A stretch of DNA of 64,000 nucleotides from Haliclystus octoradiatus (taxonomy: Eukaryota > Cnidaria > Staurozoa > Stauromedusae > Haliclystidae), in contig OU744450.1 in the NCBI GenBank assembly GCA_916610825.1, positions 15,567,767 to 15,631,766 of the forward strand. The letters are read 5' to 3'. This document shows, in pieces, positions 25,701 through 40,700 of the stretch (the stretch's first letter is position 1; each line of letters starts with the position of its first letter). The translations under genes were made by a program, and so were the position numbers. The notes beneath the pieces were generated by a model, which was not told where the DNA came from, did no database searches, and saw only the letters and a list, made by a program, of their open reading frames with translations.

Positions 25701-28700
25701 TTAAATCCAATTAACGATTTGTGTCACTAGCTTAGATTGGATGAGTAAATAACCTGGTGGTCTCAAAATGAATGGCTTGCGGTGGACTGATACACCTAGA
25801 GAGATATAATGGAGCCATGTCCTGGTGGCAATGTCACGGGTGTGTAATAATTTATGGCAGGTTAATTAGGCCTACTGAGTCAGAGAACTAACAATATTCG
25901 AAAATTCAAGAGTCAAAGGTGTTGGCATGGTAAATATATTAAAATACAAAGGCAATGCTGGAGTCACAAATAGATATACCTTGAGCCACAGGTGAGGGTG
26001 TTGTCGCTGTCTGCTGTGCTTGCCCATCAGTGCTCTGAAAGTATATAAGTGGTGTGTTAATTGTAGAAACTTTAATGGCCAACTCTCTGATAAGTGACGT
26101 TCTTTCTTCGGCGGAAATTCCTAGAAGAATGCTTGTTTGCAAGCTCCCTTTGATTGACTATTATTCGGGTTAATACGTGGGTCCGACTGTGATGCTGCAC
26201 TACTGTTTCTTATTCGTCTTGATGTGTTGAAAAGGTTTTTGATATTCAGATAGATGATGTATGTGTAAGTAATATGCGGGGCCGTCCGTCGAATTCTCTT
26301 TGAGGGGGGTGTCAAGCAATTTATTTGCCGACTGCACCGCAGTCCGATCCGAATTGAAAAAGTTTGGGCCATGTTTTTCAGAGCCCAAAATTTGAGCACA
26401 TCGGGCCCAAAATTTCTCTCGTCTGTCCTGATCAAACACCAAAAGTTGAAGATACTTGTATCTCTATACAGTATTCATGATATGTGTGGACATAAAATTA
26501 AAGTAACTCTCTTATTTCTACTCTTAGAAAGCAAACATCACAATATCCGTTTTCTATTTCTGCCCTCTTTTGCCGATTGGAGACAATTCAAGGAAGATTT
26601 GCCAACTGACCAAGTCGCCAAGGGGGTGTCACGACCCAAATACCCCGTACTAGGGACGTCCCTGATAATATGTAGATAGATATAGATTTAGATTAATAAT
26701 AATAATAAGAAGGTCTGATGATCATTATCATCAGACAACTGATTCTAACCTAGGTTAGTATTTGTTGTCTGATGATCGTTTAATAACGTGAAACTTGGAG
26801 TTACAACCAAAGAATGTGTCTTTCTTGACCTTTTCATTATTATTATTTACGCTCTGCTATTTCACTAGCATTGAGCACTATCCAATTGCCAATATTAACT
26901 TTTGATATTTCTAATATTATTACTAGATATATTTATATATAAATTTAGATTATAATAAAAGGATTGAAAGACTACACATTCATAATTCACATTCATCATT
27001 CAGAATGTGTAGTCTTTGACTCCTTTTATTATATTTAGCTCTGTCAAATGATATTGAGCACTATTTTTTGCTATTAGATAATACCTAATAGATTTAGATT
27101 ATATAGGTAATAGGTAGATGGATGTAGATAATCAATAAATTAAATACTGTATGTAGTAGAATAACTTATGCTTATTTAGTAATCGATGCAGATAATAGAG
27201 AGAGATGAGTGAGACTAATTCGAATGAACGAAGTGGTACACACAGACAACATGCAAATGCATAGGCAACATTGTAACCTACAAAGAAAGATACAATCAAC
27301 TGAGTTTAAGTAAGTAAGAAACATTGAAAGGCTCTTAGGGGAATGCATTTTCATTACTTAATAACTGTTGCAATCATGTACAATACTTTTGTTTTTGCTT
27401 TTGTTTTCAGCTGGTGTTGGGGATGCAATGACTGCTTGTGATACACTTCAATTGCTTATATCTAAGGTTTGTGTTTACTAATTTCTAATTAATCTTTTTT
27501 TCTTTTTAAATTCATCAGAATGTAGGACCTTTGTATTAGATGAAATCATTTCCATTTGATTTTATCATCTGATAATATCATAATACCATCTAACAAGAAA
27601 AATGCCTTATGATTCATATGGGCATTGATGTAAAAGTCAACTCCAAGCACACCTTTACTTCAAATGAATGCCTATATTATACTCCAGCAAATGCATAAAA
27701 TAGAATCTATAATAGTCCTGTCGTCCTGATTAACCCTTTGTTTACATAATTAGAGAGATTTTCTCTCATTGGGGATTACCAAAGGTAACTAAACGTGAAT
27801 CTTCTTGATTTTTAGTGGGTGTTGATCAGGGGTCTCTAGTTTGTCAATCAGTCAGGGGATGTGACTATGTGATGTCATTTGCAGAAAAAAAATTAATGAT
27901 GGCCTTTGTATTGAATTAGTAACAAGAACAGCATTGATATCAACATACTTTCAGTTTCCTCATCTCTCTGATTACCAGCTTGTTACATCCTTTAAAAGAA
28001 TTTACTACCTGCGCTGGTTGTTTTATCATCCCCTTAAGTATCAGTTGTTTGATTCTTTACTGCTTGTTTGGATTTCTCTGATTTAAATTTACCAACTATT
28101 GTTAGCTATAATTTCTGTGACTATTTGTTTGATCAATCGTTGAGTGTTATGATTTGTTGTGATTGCTGATCAAACACTGTTTGCTATGATTCATTTCCTT
28201 GCTGTTGACCAATCACTGTTTGTTTGTCTGCTGTGATTTCTTTGTAACTATTATGCATGTGTTATTTTCCTACTCCCTTCTCCTCTATGGTATATATGTG
28301 GGATATCTGGGTTTAATTAAAAGAATTGCATTAGCATTAGCTTTGTCAAATTTCTCATGTATGTGTTAAAATCAATGTTTTGCAGCTATAATGTTTTGAA
28401 ACTCCAATGTACCATCAAATGATATATTTGAAGTTATTCACCTGGAATATTTATTTGCAATCTAATGTGGCATTTATATGACATTGTACCATTTAATATT
28501 ATTACAGGGAGCTAATGTAATTCAAAAATGCAGATGGACAGACATGCTACCTCTACATTATGCATGCTTCTTTGATGTATCTGGTGCGGTCAGAATCATA
28601 CTTGAGGCAAACAGTTCTGGTTAGTTAATTTACATACATGGCTTTTAGAAGTCAGATGTCTGGAAATCAATCTTTGTGGCAACTTATTTTAATCTGATCG

Positions 28701-31700
28701 CCTTCTTGTGTCTTATGAATTATAGTGTAATGCCTGCTTAGTGTAACACTTGTGTAACACTTAATCTATAAAATACACCTTTTAATTTTTACTTGCACAT
28801 CACTATGTAGCTATTTTTGGAGGAAGTGAGCAAGTGCGTAAAGGCTCAAATATCCAAAACTAACTACACAATTTAACGTGTTAGATTCATATTTTCAATT
28901 TCACATACCGGTATGCAAACATATTATGCTTAAGTTATGTCTGACTGCGTGTTTTAAATCATTTTTAGTGTCTAAAACCTGGTCTCAAATAGTACATTTT
29001 TCTGTAATACATTTCCTGGTTGTCAGTCCTGTAAAAAACGTGTATTAATATTGTCATAATATGAATCCCTATATTAATAATAATGGGATTGTTCCACACC
29101 TGTTCTTGGTGCAGTGCTCAATGAAAATAATCAGAGTGAAAAGATACAAAAATGAAAGATACTAGAATAACGTTACTTTGAGTTTCACACCATAAGGTAA
29201 TCAGCGAAAGATTTATTTCAACCAGACTACAAAATTCCATCTGTATCCTATATGAGCTACTATATTTTACAATTGATCGGTTATTGATTAAAAATGATCA
29301 CAAATAAACAATAGCATAATCACTAACCAATCATTCAATTGTAAAACAAATATAGTAGCTCATATAGGATACGGATGGATTTCCGTAGTCTGGTTCGTAG
29401 CATAGAGTTCGTTCTAGCATGTTTCATTTTTGACTCTCATTCTATTAATACTTTTATCAGTTTATGCATACTTATCAGGTATTTCTGAATAAATGATGAT
29501 GATCATGATGTTGATGATTATATCTACATTTACTATACAGATATCAATACACGATGTAAAGAATTCAACAATGGCACTTCTCTACACATTGCATGCACTA
29601 ATTTATGCTTCGAGACAGCCAAGATTTTGGTAAGCTTATTTGATTTATTCTTCCTGTGGTACCATGCTTCATGTCTTTTGAAACATAACATAATGTCATA
29701 TTAGAACATTGATAACATATGGATTTTTATCCTTGCAATCTGATTGGTTAAGAGACGAAGCGCGCTATCATGAGATTTAATTTGAATGAATGAATCTAAC
29801 CCCAGCCTAAACTCCAAATCCCTGTATGATGCAAAGCCTTTTCAGTGACCCTCGATTCGCACAATTAATTGCAAATTTTTCTGGTGGATATTCACTGTCT
29901 GTAGATCGCAAACAAACGTATTTACTGCTGCATAAATGACTGTCTGGCATTGAAAAGTAGGCCTATAATTATTTGCTTTCTAATTGGCTACCTTAAGTTA
30001 ACAAATTCCATCTTTATATCAAATTATTTCATTTTAGCTTCAGTATGGTGCTGATACTACTATATCTGATAAGGACAACAAAATCCCCTCTCAATGGATC
30101 ATGAATGGTAAGATTTTGATAGCTTACTGTTACATAGGAGATAAATAACGAGAGTGACAGAAATTGTTAAATTCAAATAAACAAAAATGTAACAGCTGTT
30201 GATAGTAATGAAGTAATTGGGTTATCTAACAGCAGATAAATAATGCTCAATGTCATTTGACAGAGCCGTAAGTAATAATAATATAATTAAGGTTGAGGGC
30301 TATTTATTCATTTTTGTTACTTGAAGTTACTCACTTTATGTGATCATCAGACAATATTAAATGGACAGGATTGAGTGAGGCTTTGATTGAGAACAGGGAA
30401 TGTTTTGTGATTTGCTTCTTAGATGGTCTTTAATAGAAAACTAATTGATTAATATCCACCTCTAACCAATCGTTTCTGAATATGATAATTGTATAATTTT
30501 ACAATCCTTTGAATATTCATATTTCTGAAATTAATAGCTCTTGCATAAATTTTTACAATCATTCTTCTTCTATTTCATCATGTATATCAACCATAAATCA
30601 AAACACAGGTATTTGCGACAGTTTCGATATAATCTTATATCATTTTCAAGCAATTGAGAAAGAGATCATTAAACAGTTTGACATGTTATATATAGTAAAA
30701 AATCTAATTTGCATAATAATTAATCTATTGTTCTTTGGGTTTATTTAACATGCTAAAACTACACACATTATGACGGAAGACAAATTCTATGAAGACATCA
30801 ATTACGGATGCAATACAACAGCACATTAGAATACTAACAAATGCTTTACAAAATCAATTATTTAAATACAAAAGACCGGTTGCAAAATGTTCCGTCATCT
30901 TGATCACGAATTTCATGATTGCCCAGTAGGCGTTGAAAATGGAAGTGCTGACTTGAGATGCCGAGATAACTACAATCCAGTAGTCACATTTATTCAGGGA
31001 TGTTAAAGTTACTTTTTAAAAGTAGCTAGTGACAGTTACCGTTACTTGGGCGAGAAAGTAACTAGTTACTATCAGACGTTACTTTTCAGAAAAAGTAACG
31101 ATTACAAGTTACAAGTTACTTTTAATTCGAAAGTAACTAGTTACAGTTACTTTTCCGTTACTTTTTCTAAATAAGTCCAAAAATATCCAACAGAAGCAAT
31201 GAGACATATATGAAGCATTCAAATAATGTTTCTGTATTTTAATTTGTTAATGAATCAAATGTTCTTGTTGACAATATAAATACGAAAACAGACACCCGAC
31301 GACTATTTCACAGCGACGACTCTTGCGTGTTTGCGTCTAGGCGATCCCCCTAATTTCCATAACAAAGAAAATCTCAAGTTACGCGCCATTAGTTCTATTT
31401 CAGGCTTGGCTACTATGACAATTAATTGATCGAACAGACATATCAGACATGAAACGCTCGTTGAATCACTTGAATATCATAAACTCGGAAAAACAGATTG
31501 TATAACAGAATGTTACTTCCCTGAATGTAATTTTCTTGACATCCAAATTTATAACAGGATTTCCTGCAGTTGTTGAGAACTTTTTGTCTGTGTTTTTATT
31601 GTTCTTGGATGGTAACAATGAGAACAAAATATTTTGACTAATTAAAACACAATAGCGATAGAGAAGCTGCTAACTTTCAGCACTCTATTGTGAAAAAAGT

Positions 31701-34700
31701 AACGGAAGAAAGCGAAAATGCAGTGAAAAAGTAACGAGTAATCGTTACTTTATTTTTAATCCTAAATGTAACTAGTTACAAGTAGAAGTTACTTTTACAG
31801 AAAAGTAACTAGTTACAAGTAGAAGTTACTAAAAGTAACGATTACAAGTAACGTCGTTACTTTTGTAATCGTTACTAACATCCCTGCATTTATTATTAAC
31901 AACTATAAGGCATGAAAACCATATGATACTTCGCTTACAAATTTTAAGTCCATAGTGATATCCAGTCTCTGAATTTCTTTGTCCAATTTTAATAAAACAT
32001 TTGAAAATACTTCTATAAAACAAAGTTACGAATAACGGAACACTGAATAAATACGGACAACCCAGAAATACAGAATCAAAGATACAAAAATTCCCAATCA
32101 GCTTCCCAATTTCATTTACGTATTTCAGCAAGGCGTTGGTAATGATAGTGCCGACCTTAGAGGTCGACATAACTACAACCCAGTAGTCACACAAAATATT
32201 AACAACAAGGCATTGAAACGACATAAAATTCTGTTAAACTGTCAAACTATGTCAAACTGTTTAACAATCTCTTTCTCAATTGCTTGAAAATGATATAAGA
32301 TGATATCGAAACTGTAGCAAATAACTATGTTTTTGATTTATCTTTGATATACATGATGAAATTCTTCTTCTTTTCTTCTTATTATTTAAAGGTTCATGAT
32401 TTTTCTAGAGGTCAAACCTATTGAGGTCTATGCCATTCATTCAAATTATGGATTCAGCATAAGAAATAAGAAATAATCAAGAGATTTTCTTTAAATTGTA
32501 ATTCCATTGTAGGAACATCTGACGATGTAATTGGATCAACAGCAATAGCCAAATCATTGCATAGTTTATTGGCTACTCATGGAGGCAACAACTCACCTAC
32601 AAATTCATCATCAGTAAGTTACAAACAATCTTCTTATACTAATAATTTTGTCTGTTCGTAAAGAAATTATTCCTATATTTCGATATCTTGATATTTCTGT
32701 GTCTGTCCGCGACTTATGTACGTCCCACTGTCGAATAATACAGATAAACCGTTGTCCGGAAATTATGCAAACATTTGTGTCGAGATAACCATGTACAGTA
32801 ACACATTTGTTGTATGAATGTTATGATATTCTGGCGTTTTTTTGAAATAATAAACTTATCTTGATACTTTATTTGATATCATTGTATCAACAAATAAGGA
32901 GATTTTGATAATTCGTTCAAAAATTGCTTTCAACTTGAAAAACGCAAAAACATAATTCAAAAACATTTCAATAGTTAATACAGTTTGGATGAGTATAACA
33001 AACGTTGTGTTACAAAAATAAAAACTGAAAAGGATTGCATATAATATTTGATCATAGCAAAAATTATTTATTAAAATATTACTTACCATTTTCTAAATGA
33101 GATCCAAATAAGAAAGAAGAATGGGATCCAAATAAAAACTATACAAGCTGCATAATCTCCGAACAACATTTATATACATAATTGCGGGTTCTCTGAGTTA
33201 ATACAGCAATCAATAATAAGTAACAACCATATTTTATCGAAGGAGAATGTAAATGCGATAAGAATAAAATATAAATTGTCTTTTATTTGAAATAATTCTG
33301 ACAAAAAAAGATCATTTCATATTGCGATCAATCAAATACATAGTAGAGTAGATTAATTTTCTATTTAAATCCTTTTCATCATACTTCATAACATGAGCAT
33401 TTAAATATTACCATCGGCTATGGTATTTATATATCTTTGAAGCTGCACTAAACATTTCCACTCTATAAATCATTGCTTTCGTTTCAAGAAATTCTGCAAC
33501 TAATGTATTCATACCGGTAATCGTCTTTTCGTTCAATCTACATCTGTAAGGTTTTATAAATAGCGCCTAGAACTATTGACAACAAGATGTAACATAATAT
33601 CAATATCGAATTATTATAGGGATTTATTATAGAATTTTATTTCATTTTAAAAGAAAGTCGATGCTCAAGAATGGGAGATTCTTGAAAATTTGATAACAAG
33701 AAGCACTATGAGGTTCATTTTTCACATCCTTTTTTTACTTATAAAATTGTTTAACAAACTCTTAGTATTTTGATAGACTGCGATGAGAATATCATATCAT
33801 ATGATACTATTATCAGATGTTATATATATATTGCGATAAAGATTTGTGAATCCGAACTGAACGCGATCCGATCGTATTGGGTCAGATTCAGGTTGATATT
33901 TTAGGTCTTTGAATCGGATCGCATTTGAAGTGCTTTTTATGGATAATTTCAAATTTCGAAATTTGACTGAGTATTTGTAATTTGTAATAATTAATGTGTT
34001 CTAGCTTCCTTTCAGCACATACAAGAAAGTTTTTCTATGTAGATATAGCTTAGTTAAATGCATAAAATTGACCGGTGGCCTTTGCGCTTGGTCTGACAAA
34101 TACGCACTGATTCACACCACTATTTGCAGCTTGAAAAATTGCATTCCCTTTTCAACTTCGAGCCTACAAGGCGATTTGGTCTATTTTATGCCTTGAATAT
34201 GTCGTTCTCTATGCATTTCAATCGACTCTATTGATGTGAAATGAATAGTCAGCTTAGTCAATTGCTTGATGAAATTTTCCTATTTAATGATCTGAAAGTT
34301 TAGTTTTATCACACAAGGTCCAGTACTAGACCTACACCAATTGCTAGTACAACTTTAAATCCGGTATCTAATTATACCAATTGTAATAATAAACAACAGC
34401 CTTTGTATTAACACAATAGATATATATTGTGTATTTTGTCTATGTATGAATTTATAGGAGTATAATGGTATGATATTTAGTAATCATAAAGTTTTATCAC
34501 CCGAGGTCCAGTAATTGCACCTACAACAATTGCTAGTATTATCTATAACATTTTAAGCCCATTGTAATCTGCTGGATTTTCATTTTATCAAATATCATTG
34601 CTCTGACTATACTCCGTTTAATCTCTTACAGTCTAAATCACTTGATAGTCCAACTATGAAAGCTCTTGGTTTAGCGATTGGTGACACTGTCAATGGGGTT

Positions 34701-37700
34701 GGCCATGTGAGTTGTTATACTACTTTGATATGAAGATAAGAAAGAACTAACTGTTGTTTTTTCCATCTTTCGATCATCAGCAACTATTTTGGGTCTCCAT
34801 TTTGTTCTTTTTAATAATCTCATGCCTCAATTCGACTGGGCTTTCATAATTTCAGCCTTAATAATATACATTGTTATACTTCAAATAATATACTTCAAAA
34901 GCATCTGAATCTAGAAATCAATAATGTTGTTGAATGCAATTCAGGTGATATTAAATTTAAATGCACAAAGAAATACCAGGTGTTTGCAACTACGGCTGTC
35001 AATCATGGTAATGGCCTGTTAATGGATATAAAATAGGTCACATGATACATCTTCAACTTTGTATGTCAGGTTGGGAGACCTCATTATTGCACATGGTTTA
35101 CGGTGCATCTCTGGTATATCCAAACTCACTAGTTGTCATTCTAACATGCCTTGGTGTATCTCTTTATCTGTAACGGTTCTGGCCCTGGGTAAATCTCAGT
35201 TAATCCTTGTAATCATACGTTGTTCATAGCCAACTTAACATCTGAAATCATTCCCATATCATCATACTGCACTGGCCTGAGCATTACGGAAACTTTTTTT
35301 CTGATCAACCACATCTGCACAAATTTATCAACATTCTTGAAATTTTCGACTCAGAATATCTTGCATAATCACATATGCATAACACAGCTATAAGCAGTTC
35401 CCCTGCGAAAACAGTTCAGGAGTTCATGAACAGTTCAGGAACAGTTCATGAATGTTAAATGGCCCCAAATTTTCATGAACTGTTCATGAAATGTCTGTGA
35501 GGGTTCATGAACTGTTCATGAACAGTTCATGAACAATTCAGGAAAATTGGAGCCATTTAACGTTCATGAACTGTTCATGAACTGTTCATGAACTCCTGAA
35601 CTGTTTTTCGCAGGGGTTGATGACACACTGTTTTGTCAGTGATAACAAGTGTAGCTATTCCTAGTATCTTGATATCAGTGACTGCTTGCTAGCAAGCTTC
35701 TAAACAATTGGTCATACAATTTGATCAACTGTATTACTAAAATCTACAATAAATTAGGAGAAGGTGAGGGTTTTTTGCCCGCCCTCCCATCATTCACATA
35801 AAAGTAAAATGATGAATATATTAGATTACACTGTATTATCAGTGTGACTAATCTTTTGTGGTGGTGCATACCTCTTGTGTCTACAATGGCTGGACTCAAC
35901 CATCAAAGCACCTATGCCAAATTCTATATCAATCTTAGATAGTCAAGCTTAAATAGTCTGTTAATTGATGTATAGTTAATATATTCAAAAGATAGAGTTG
36001 GGAAATTATTTTTTGTTTGACTCACACTATATTCTATTTCAACTTTGTGCTGCTGTGAAAGTACTCCATTTTTCATTTTACTTTAAACTTCAATCTTTAT
36101 TTGCCGTCTAAATTATGAAACAGTTTTTTGCCAATCAAATTCAATTCTGGTTACTCTGCAGAATAACCACTCACTGTTATGACCCAGTATACCTGACCCC
36201 CAAAATTTCGTTATGTAGAATGTTGCTATGCTATAATCTATATATATAGCTTATTATTATAGATAATTTAATACTTGAATTCAGTTACATGTCTTGTAAC
36301 AAAGCCTCAAAAATCTATTTGACATTGTTATGATGTAGGTCGGTAAACTTCGTTATTGCGGAGGAACTGAATTTTCTCCTGGTCAATGGGCTGGTATTGA
36401 GCTACAACACCCCAAAGGCAAAAATGATGGGTCTGTTGACGGTGTTGCTTATTTCACATGTCAATCAGCACACGGTATAATATCAGCATCTTAAACTACC
36501 CATACCAATATTGTGGCATTATCGCACCAATATTGTGGCATTATCGCAGTAACTTATTGACACATTTTACTCTTGGCAGGAATCTTTGTCCCGTTGTCAA
36601 AGGTGAAGAAAGTACATTCAGATGATGCACTATTAAAAATTGCAATTGAAAATATTAAAGAAGAATGCGGTATAATTTAAATGAGAGCGAATTAGTGATT
36701 GATAGTAGTGAATATGTAAAGAGTAATTTTTAAATTTGTTATTTTCAGGCCAGAAAGGTCGGCGGTATTCACCAGAAAAGAATGCCACTGGAGGATTTTT
36801 AGATTCAAAATCATCGATACTGAACGTAGGGTTATTTATTTTGATGATACAACAATTTGATTTATTTGTCATGCAATGTGCTCCTTTCAATGAAAACGAT
36901 TGTCTGCTTTATTGTTTTAGCTTGGAACAAACGTTACAATCTCTGGACAAAAACAAGGCATTGTCCGCTTTGTTGGAGAAACTAACTTTGCACCAGGGTA
37001 ACCAACTCAGTGATCTCTCAATTGTGATAATATTAACAAATTCATAATTCTAGTTTTTATTTATACTTTATTTTGCCAGTCATTGGGTTGGTGTTGAGCT
37101 TGAAGAGCCACTCGGGAAGAATGATGGTGCTGTTGCTGGTGTCAGATACTTCTCGTGTTCACCTTTCCATGGTATCTTTGCATCGCCTGCCAAGATCTCA
37201 ATGTATGTTCTTGTTTTTAGATTTGTCAATGATTATTAAATTGCAGTGTTTGTGTTTATCATTTTAACATAGATTGACTAGTATTCTTGACAGGCCATTC
37301 CCTGTGCGAAGCTACTTCCGATTCAGCTCGATGGTATAACTCCTGAAATTGGATTCCATTCGGTTGACATTGAAGACTAAGAATTGCTAACACAAAAGTG
37401 AATTGCCCCTCAGGCAGTCTAAAGACAATTATTATTTATTGAACAAAAGACAATTCTCAACATATAGTACATTTTTATTCTCATACAAAGTAGAGTCGCT
37501 GCTTCTATTAAACGCTTCCATCTAAAATGCCACATTCACTAGATGGCTTATGCCACCACGGTTTTGAGTTCAATAGCTGAAGAAATACCACTTTCTTAAC
37601 CTTTTTAAGAGAGGAAATGAAGCCTCCATAAATAATTACACTCCAATGGTTGACCTCCCCTGTGAATGAACAGTTCATGAACAGTTTATGAACATTAAAT

Positions 37701-40700
37701 GGCCCCAATTTTCATGAACTGCTCATGAACTGTTCATGAACTCCTGAACTGTTTTTCGCAGGGGCTGTACTGCCTGAAAATTTATGGAATCCGTCCATCA
37801 TTATGATTTACTTATTTACCTCTAACCTCATAGCCTCATTACTTATGGCCAGTTTTAAGACGAGAAGAGCTACCTCCTACAGAAAGAGAATTTTTTGCTT
37901 CAAATGATGGATACTATGCTATCAACACAAAATCTAAAGTTGATGCAGTCTTGATAGACTGCAGTAAGGCGTCTGACATTGTGTTGCATGAAGAATTGCT
38001 TGCCAAACTGAAGACTTGAAGACTCCAACAATTGAACATTGCCAACAGTATCAACAATTGGAGTTTTGGTGCTGGTATCTCAGAAATTTTACCCTTCATA
38101 AGTTCTGTCCCACAGCGTTCTGTTCTCGGTCCTTCATTGTTTATTTTATCTATTAATGATATTATTGATTGCCTTCATCGTGATTTTCAAATTAATATAT
38201 TTTCTGATGACACACATTTTGTTAACTTATTCCAATAAATCATTGGCTACAACTTTTGACATTGTTATTTTGAAAGTATAGTTGATATGCTTTTTGTATG
38301 CACCAAGAAGTTAGCAGCTACCTACTTGAGATCAGCACAGTAAAATTAGATCACTTTTTACAACAACACTGTATTTTCATTTATTTAGTTCACCTCACAA
38401 TGATGCTACATCAACGCCATCGAATGAATGTAAGACATTTGGTCTACAAATTATAAATTCTTTCAATTTATGATAATTCAAGGGATTGATGATAAACAAA
38501 TATTGTGTTTGAAATTAGTTGTAGATAACAGAAATCAAGAGCTTTCAATAAGCCCAATGCAATTGTCTCCATCGCCCACACTGGACCAAGATGATTCAAT
38601 TGCCAGTGCAAATTCACGCATTCCTGTGCGGAACAAAGACAAGCAGATACCTAAAGGCAAGGAATCAACCATTAAAAGGTACATCTGAAATTTCCAATAA
38701 CTCTTCTTTCTTCAATAAGATTTTTATCCCTCTGCTTATGTTTGCCTCCACAAAAGAAGATTTATGAAATCCCACTTATTTTTCAAGTTTGTTTAGTATA
38801 GATATACCATGTCAATTGTTCAAAGACGTATTTTGCATGGTAATGCATGTGCCAGGGATTGAAACCGGGTCATGTTAATCATGGGCCTTGCAAACGCAAC
38901 ATTAATGACTACCTTTATTTAACAATTAGACAATAGGATAGCAAGTAAAGAAATGAAATAAAGACAGGTATATTGGTTAATATTTTGCCAATTGTTGTGA
39001 TTTATTGGCTAAGGTTTTACCAATCGCTGTAGCTCGTAATTTTCTAATGCCTTCTCATTTTCTCCCTACATGCTACTTTTGCAACTATGGGACCACATTT
39101 CATGGAAAGCGTGAACTAGTTGTTTATTATTGACTGTAGAAATACAACTCCACAAAATAACAAGTTTAAACAAAGTAACTATTAAAAACTACAGATATAT
39201 AAAGTAGCCTATGGTAGTTTTTCATATAAAAGTTTATTGTTTACAAACTTTTGCTGACTAGCAAACTATTGTAGCAATAAATAATTCTGCAATAAAGAAG
39301 TTACGAAAAAATGGCAAGCAGATTGTTAGAATGGAATTGTATTTGCATATTTCATAGCCGACCATTGAAATCTTCATCTCATATTTTGTGACTTGATTAA
39401 GTTTCTTGGGCACATAATGGTATAAAATCGATTCCAACACATTTATGAATCACTTGTTTACTGTCTCCATCCATGATTGTATGTATTTGTTTGAAATTTG
39501 TGAGGGAGTCTGCCAAACGCTCATTATGGGAAAATAGTAATGGATTGAGCAACCAATCAGAATGCAGGTCATTGAATAGTACCTAGTTGGTTTCTACTAA
39601 ATAATAGTTATATATCACATCGCTAGGGGTGGTCCATTGGAAACACTTAGACACTTAAGTCAAATCATGTATGTTATCCATTGTGTGTTTCTTCACAAAA
39701 AATATATCATTGTAGCATAACATTGTAAATTAATGATATGACGCTCATGTTTTAGGTTAAAAGAAAACAACAACAACACAAATACTAAAACTGATCTCCG
39801 TTTGAAAGAGGTTAGTATTCTCTGTTGAAGTATCCTTGTATGCAGTGGGCGACACCTTCCAAAACACTGTGTAGGATATGTGATCATTGTAATGGACAAC
39901 AGGGACAGGATGAACATGCCCCTATTATCTGTTTGACAGTTTTATGTTAACTTTTATGTTAACTTGATTACAATTTATTTTTGATTTAATTTTGTTATTT
40001 CAAAGTCTTAATTTTCTTTTAGTTTAAATGTACCATTTAATTTATTTTTAAACATTTAACAATGTAATACAAAGAATAAATTTGATTGATTGATGCAAAT
40101 TTTAAAACTTGAGTAAAAGCTATATTTGCATCATTAAGATTGACTTAATCTCAAGAGATATACATCCTAAAAAAATAAATGAAAATAAAATGTACTAATA
40201 TGGGCCTAAAAATTAAACAAACTAGATTTTTAGATGTGTATTAGTACATTTTATTTTTTTAGTTGTGTAGTAATGTTATCTCTTGAGATTAAATCAAATC
40301 GATTGTTTTGTATAATGATACAAATATAGGTTTTAAAAATTTGAAACTTTTACCCATGTAATTTATCTATTAATATTAAACCTAATTTCTCAACTATTTG
40401 AGGATTTATAATAACTTGTTAATTGTGGGGTCACCCAAACAAACAAGCAGTTTTGCTTAAGGTTGACCCTGGTCATAATTTATTTAGCTTACTTTTTATA
40501 AATATGTATGCTTTTTATGACCAAATATATATCGCATCACATCACATATATACCAGCATCGTTCAATAGACAGGCCAATTTTGCATACGATATGGTGTCA
40601 GCCACAGTGTATATCTATTTAATTAAGCAATGTCTTTATCGTGTACCGGTATATTTTATCATGTAGTTAAAAATAAATTTGTATTCTATTTCATTGGCAT

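Larger units (their letters stand above)
22102..27410 (+). other. Large CLIP4 intron (5.3 kb) rich in transposon remnants
   Basis: It contains a degenerate retroelement piece near 23.4-23.8 kb. A segment at 23676-23755 (CCATCCATCCGCAAATAGCT...) is repeated at 25627-25706. Hairpin-forming repeats lie at 26.7-27.07 kb. The 26275-26660 part (ending GGGGTATTTGGGTCGTGACA-type sequence on the reverse strand) looks like a transposon end but has no partner here. Many short frames occur; none shows a host-gene signature. Confidence 0.5.
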
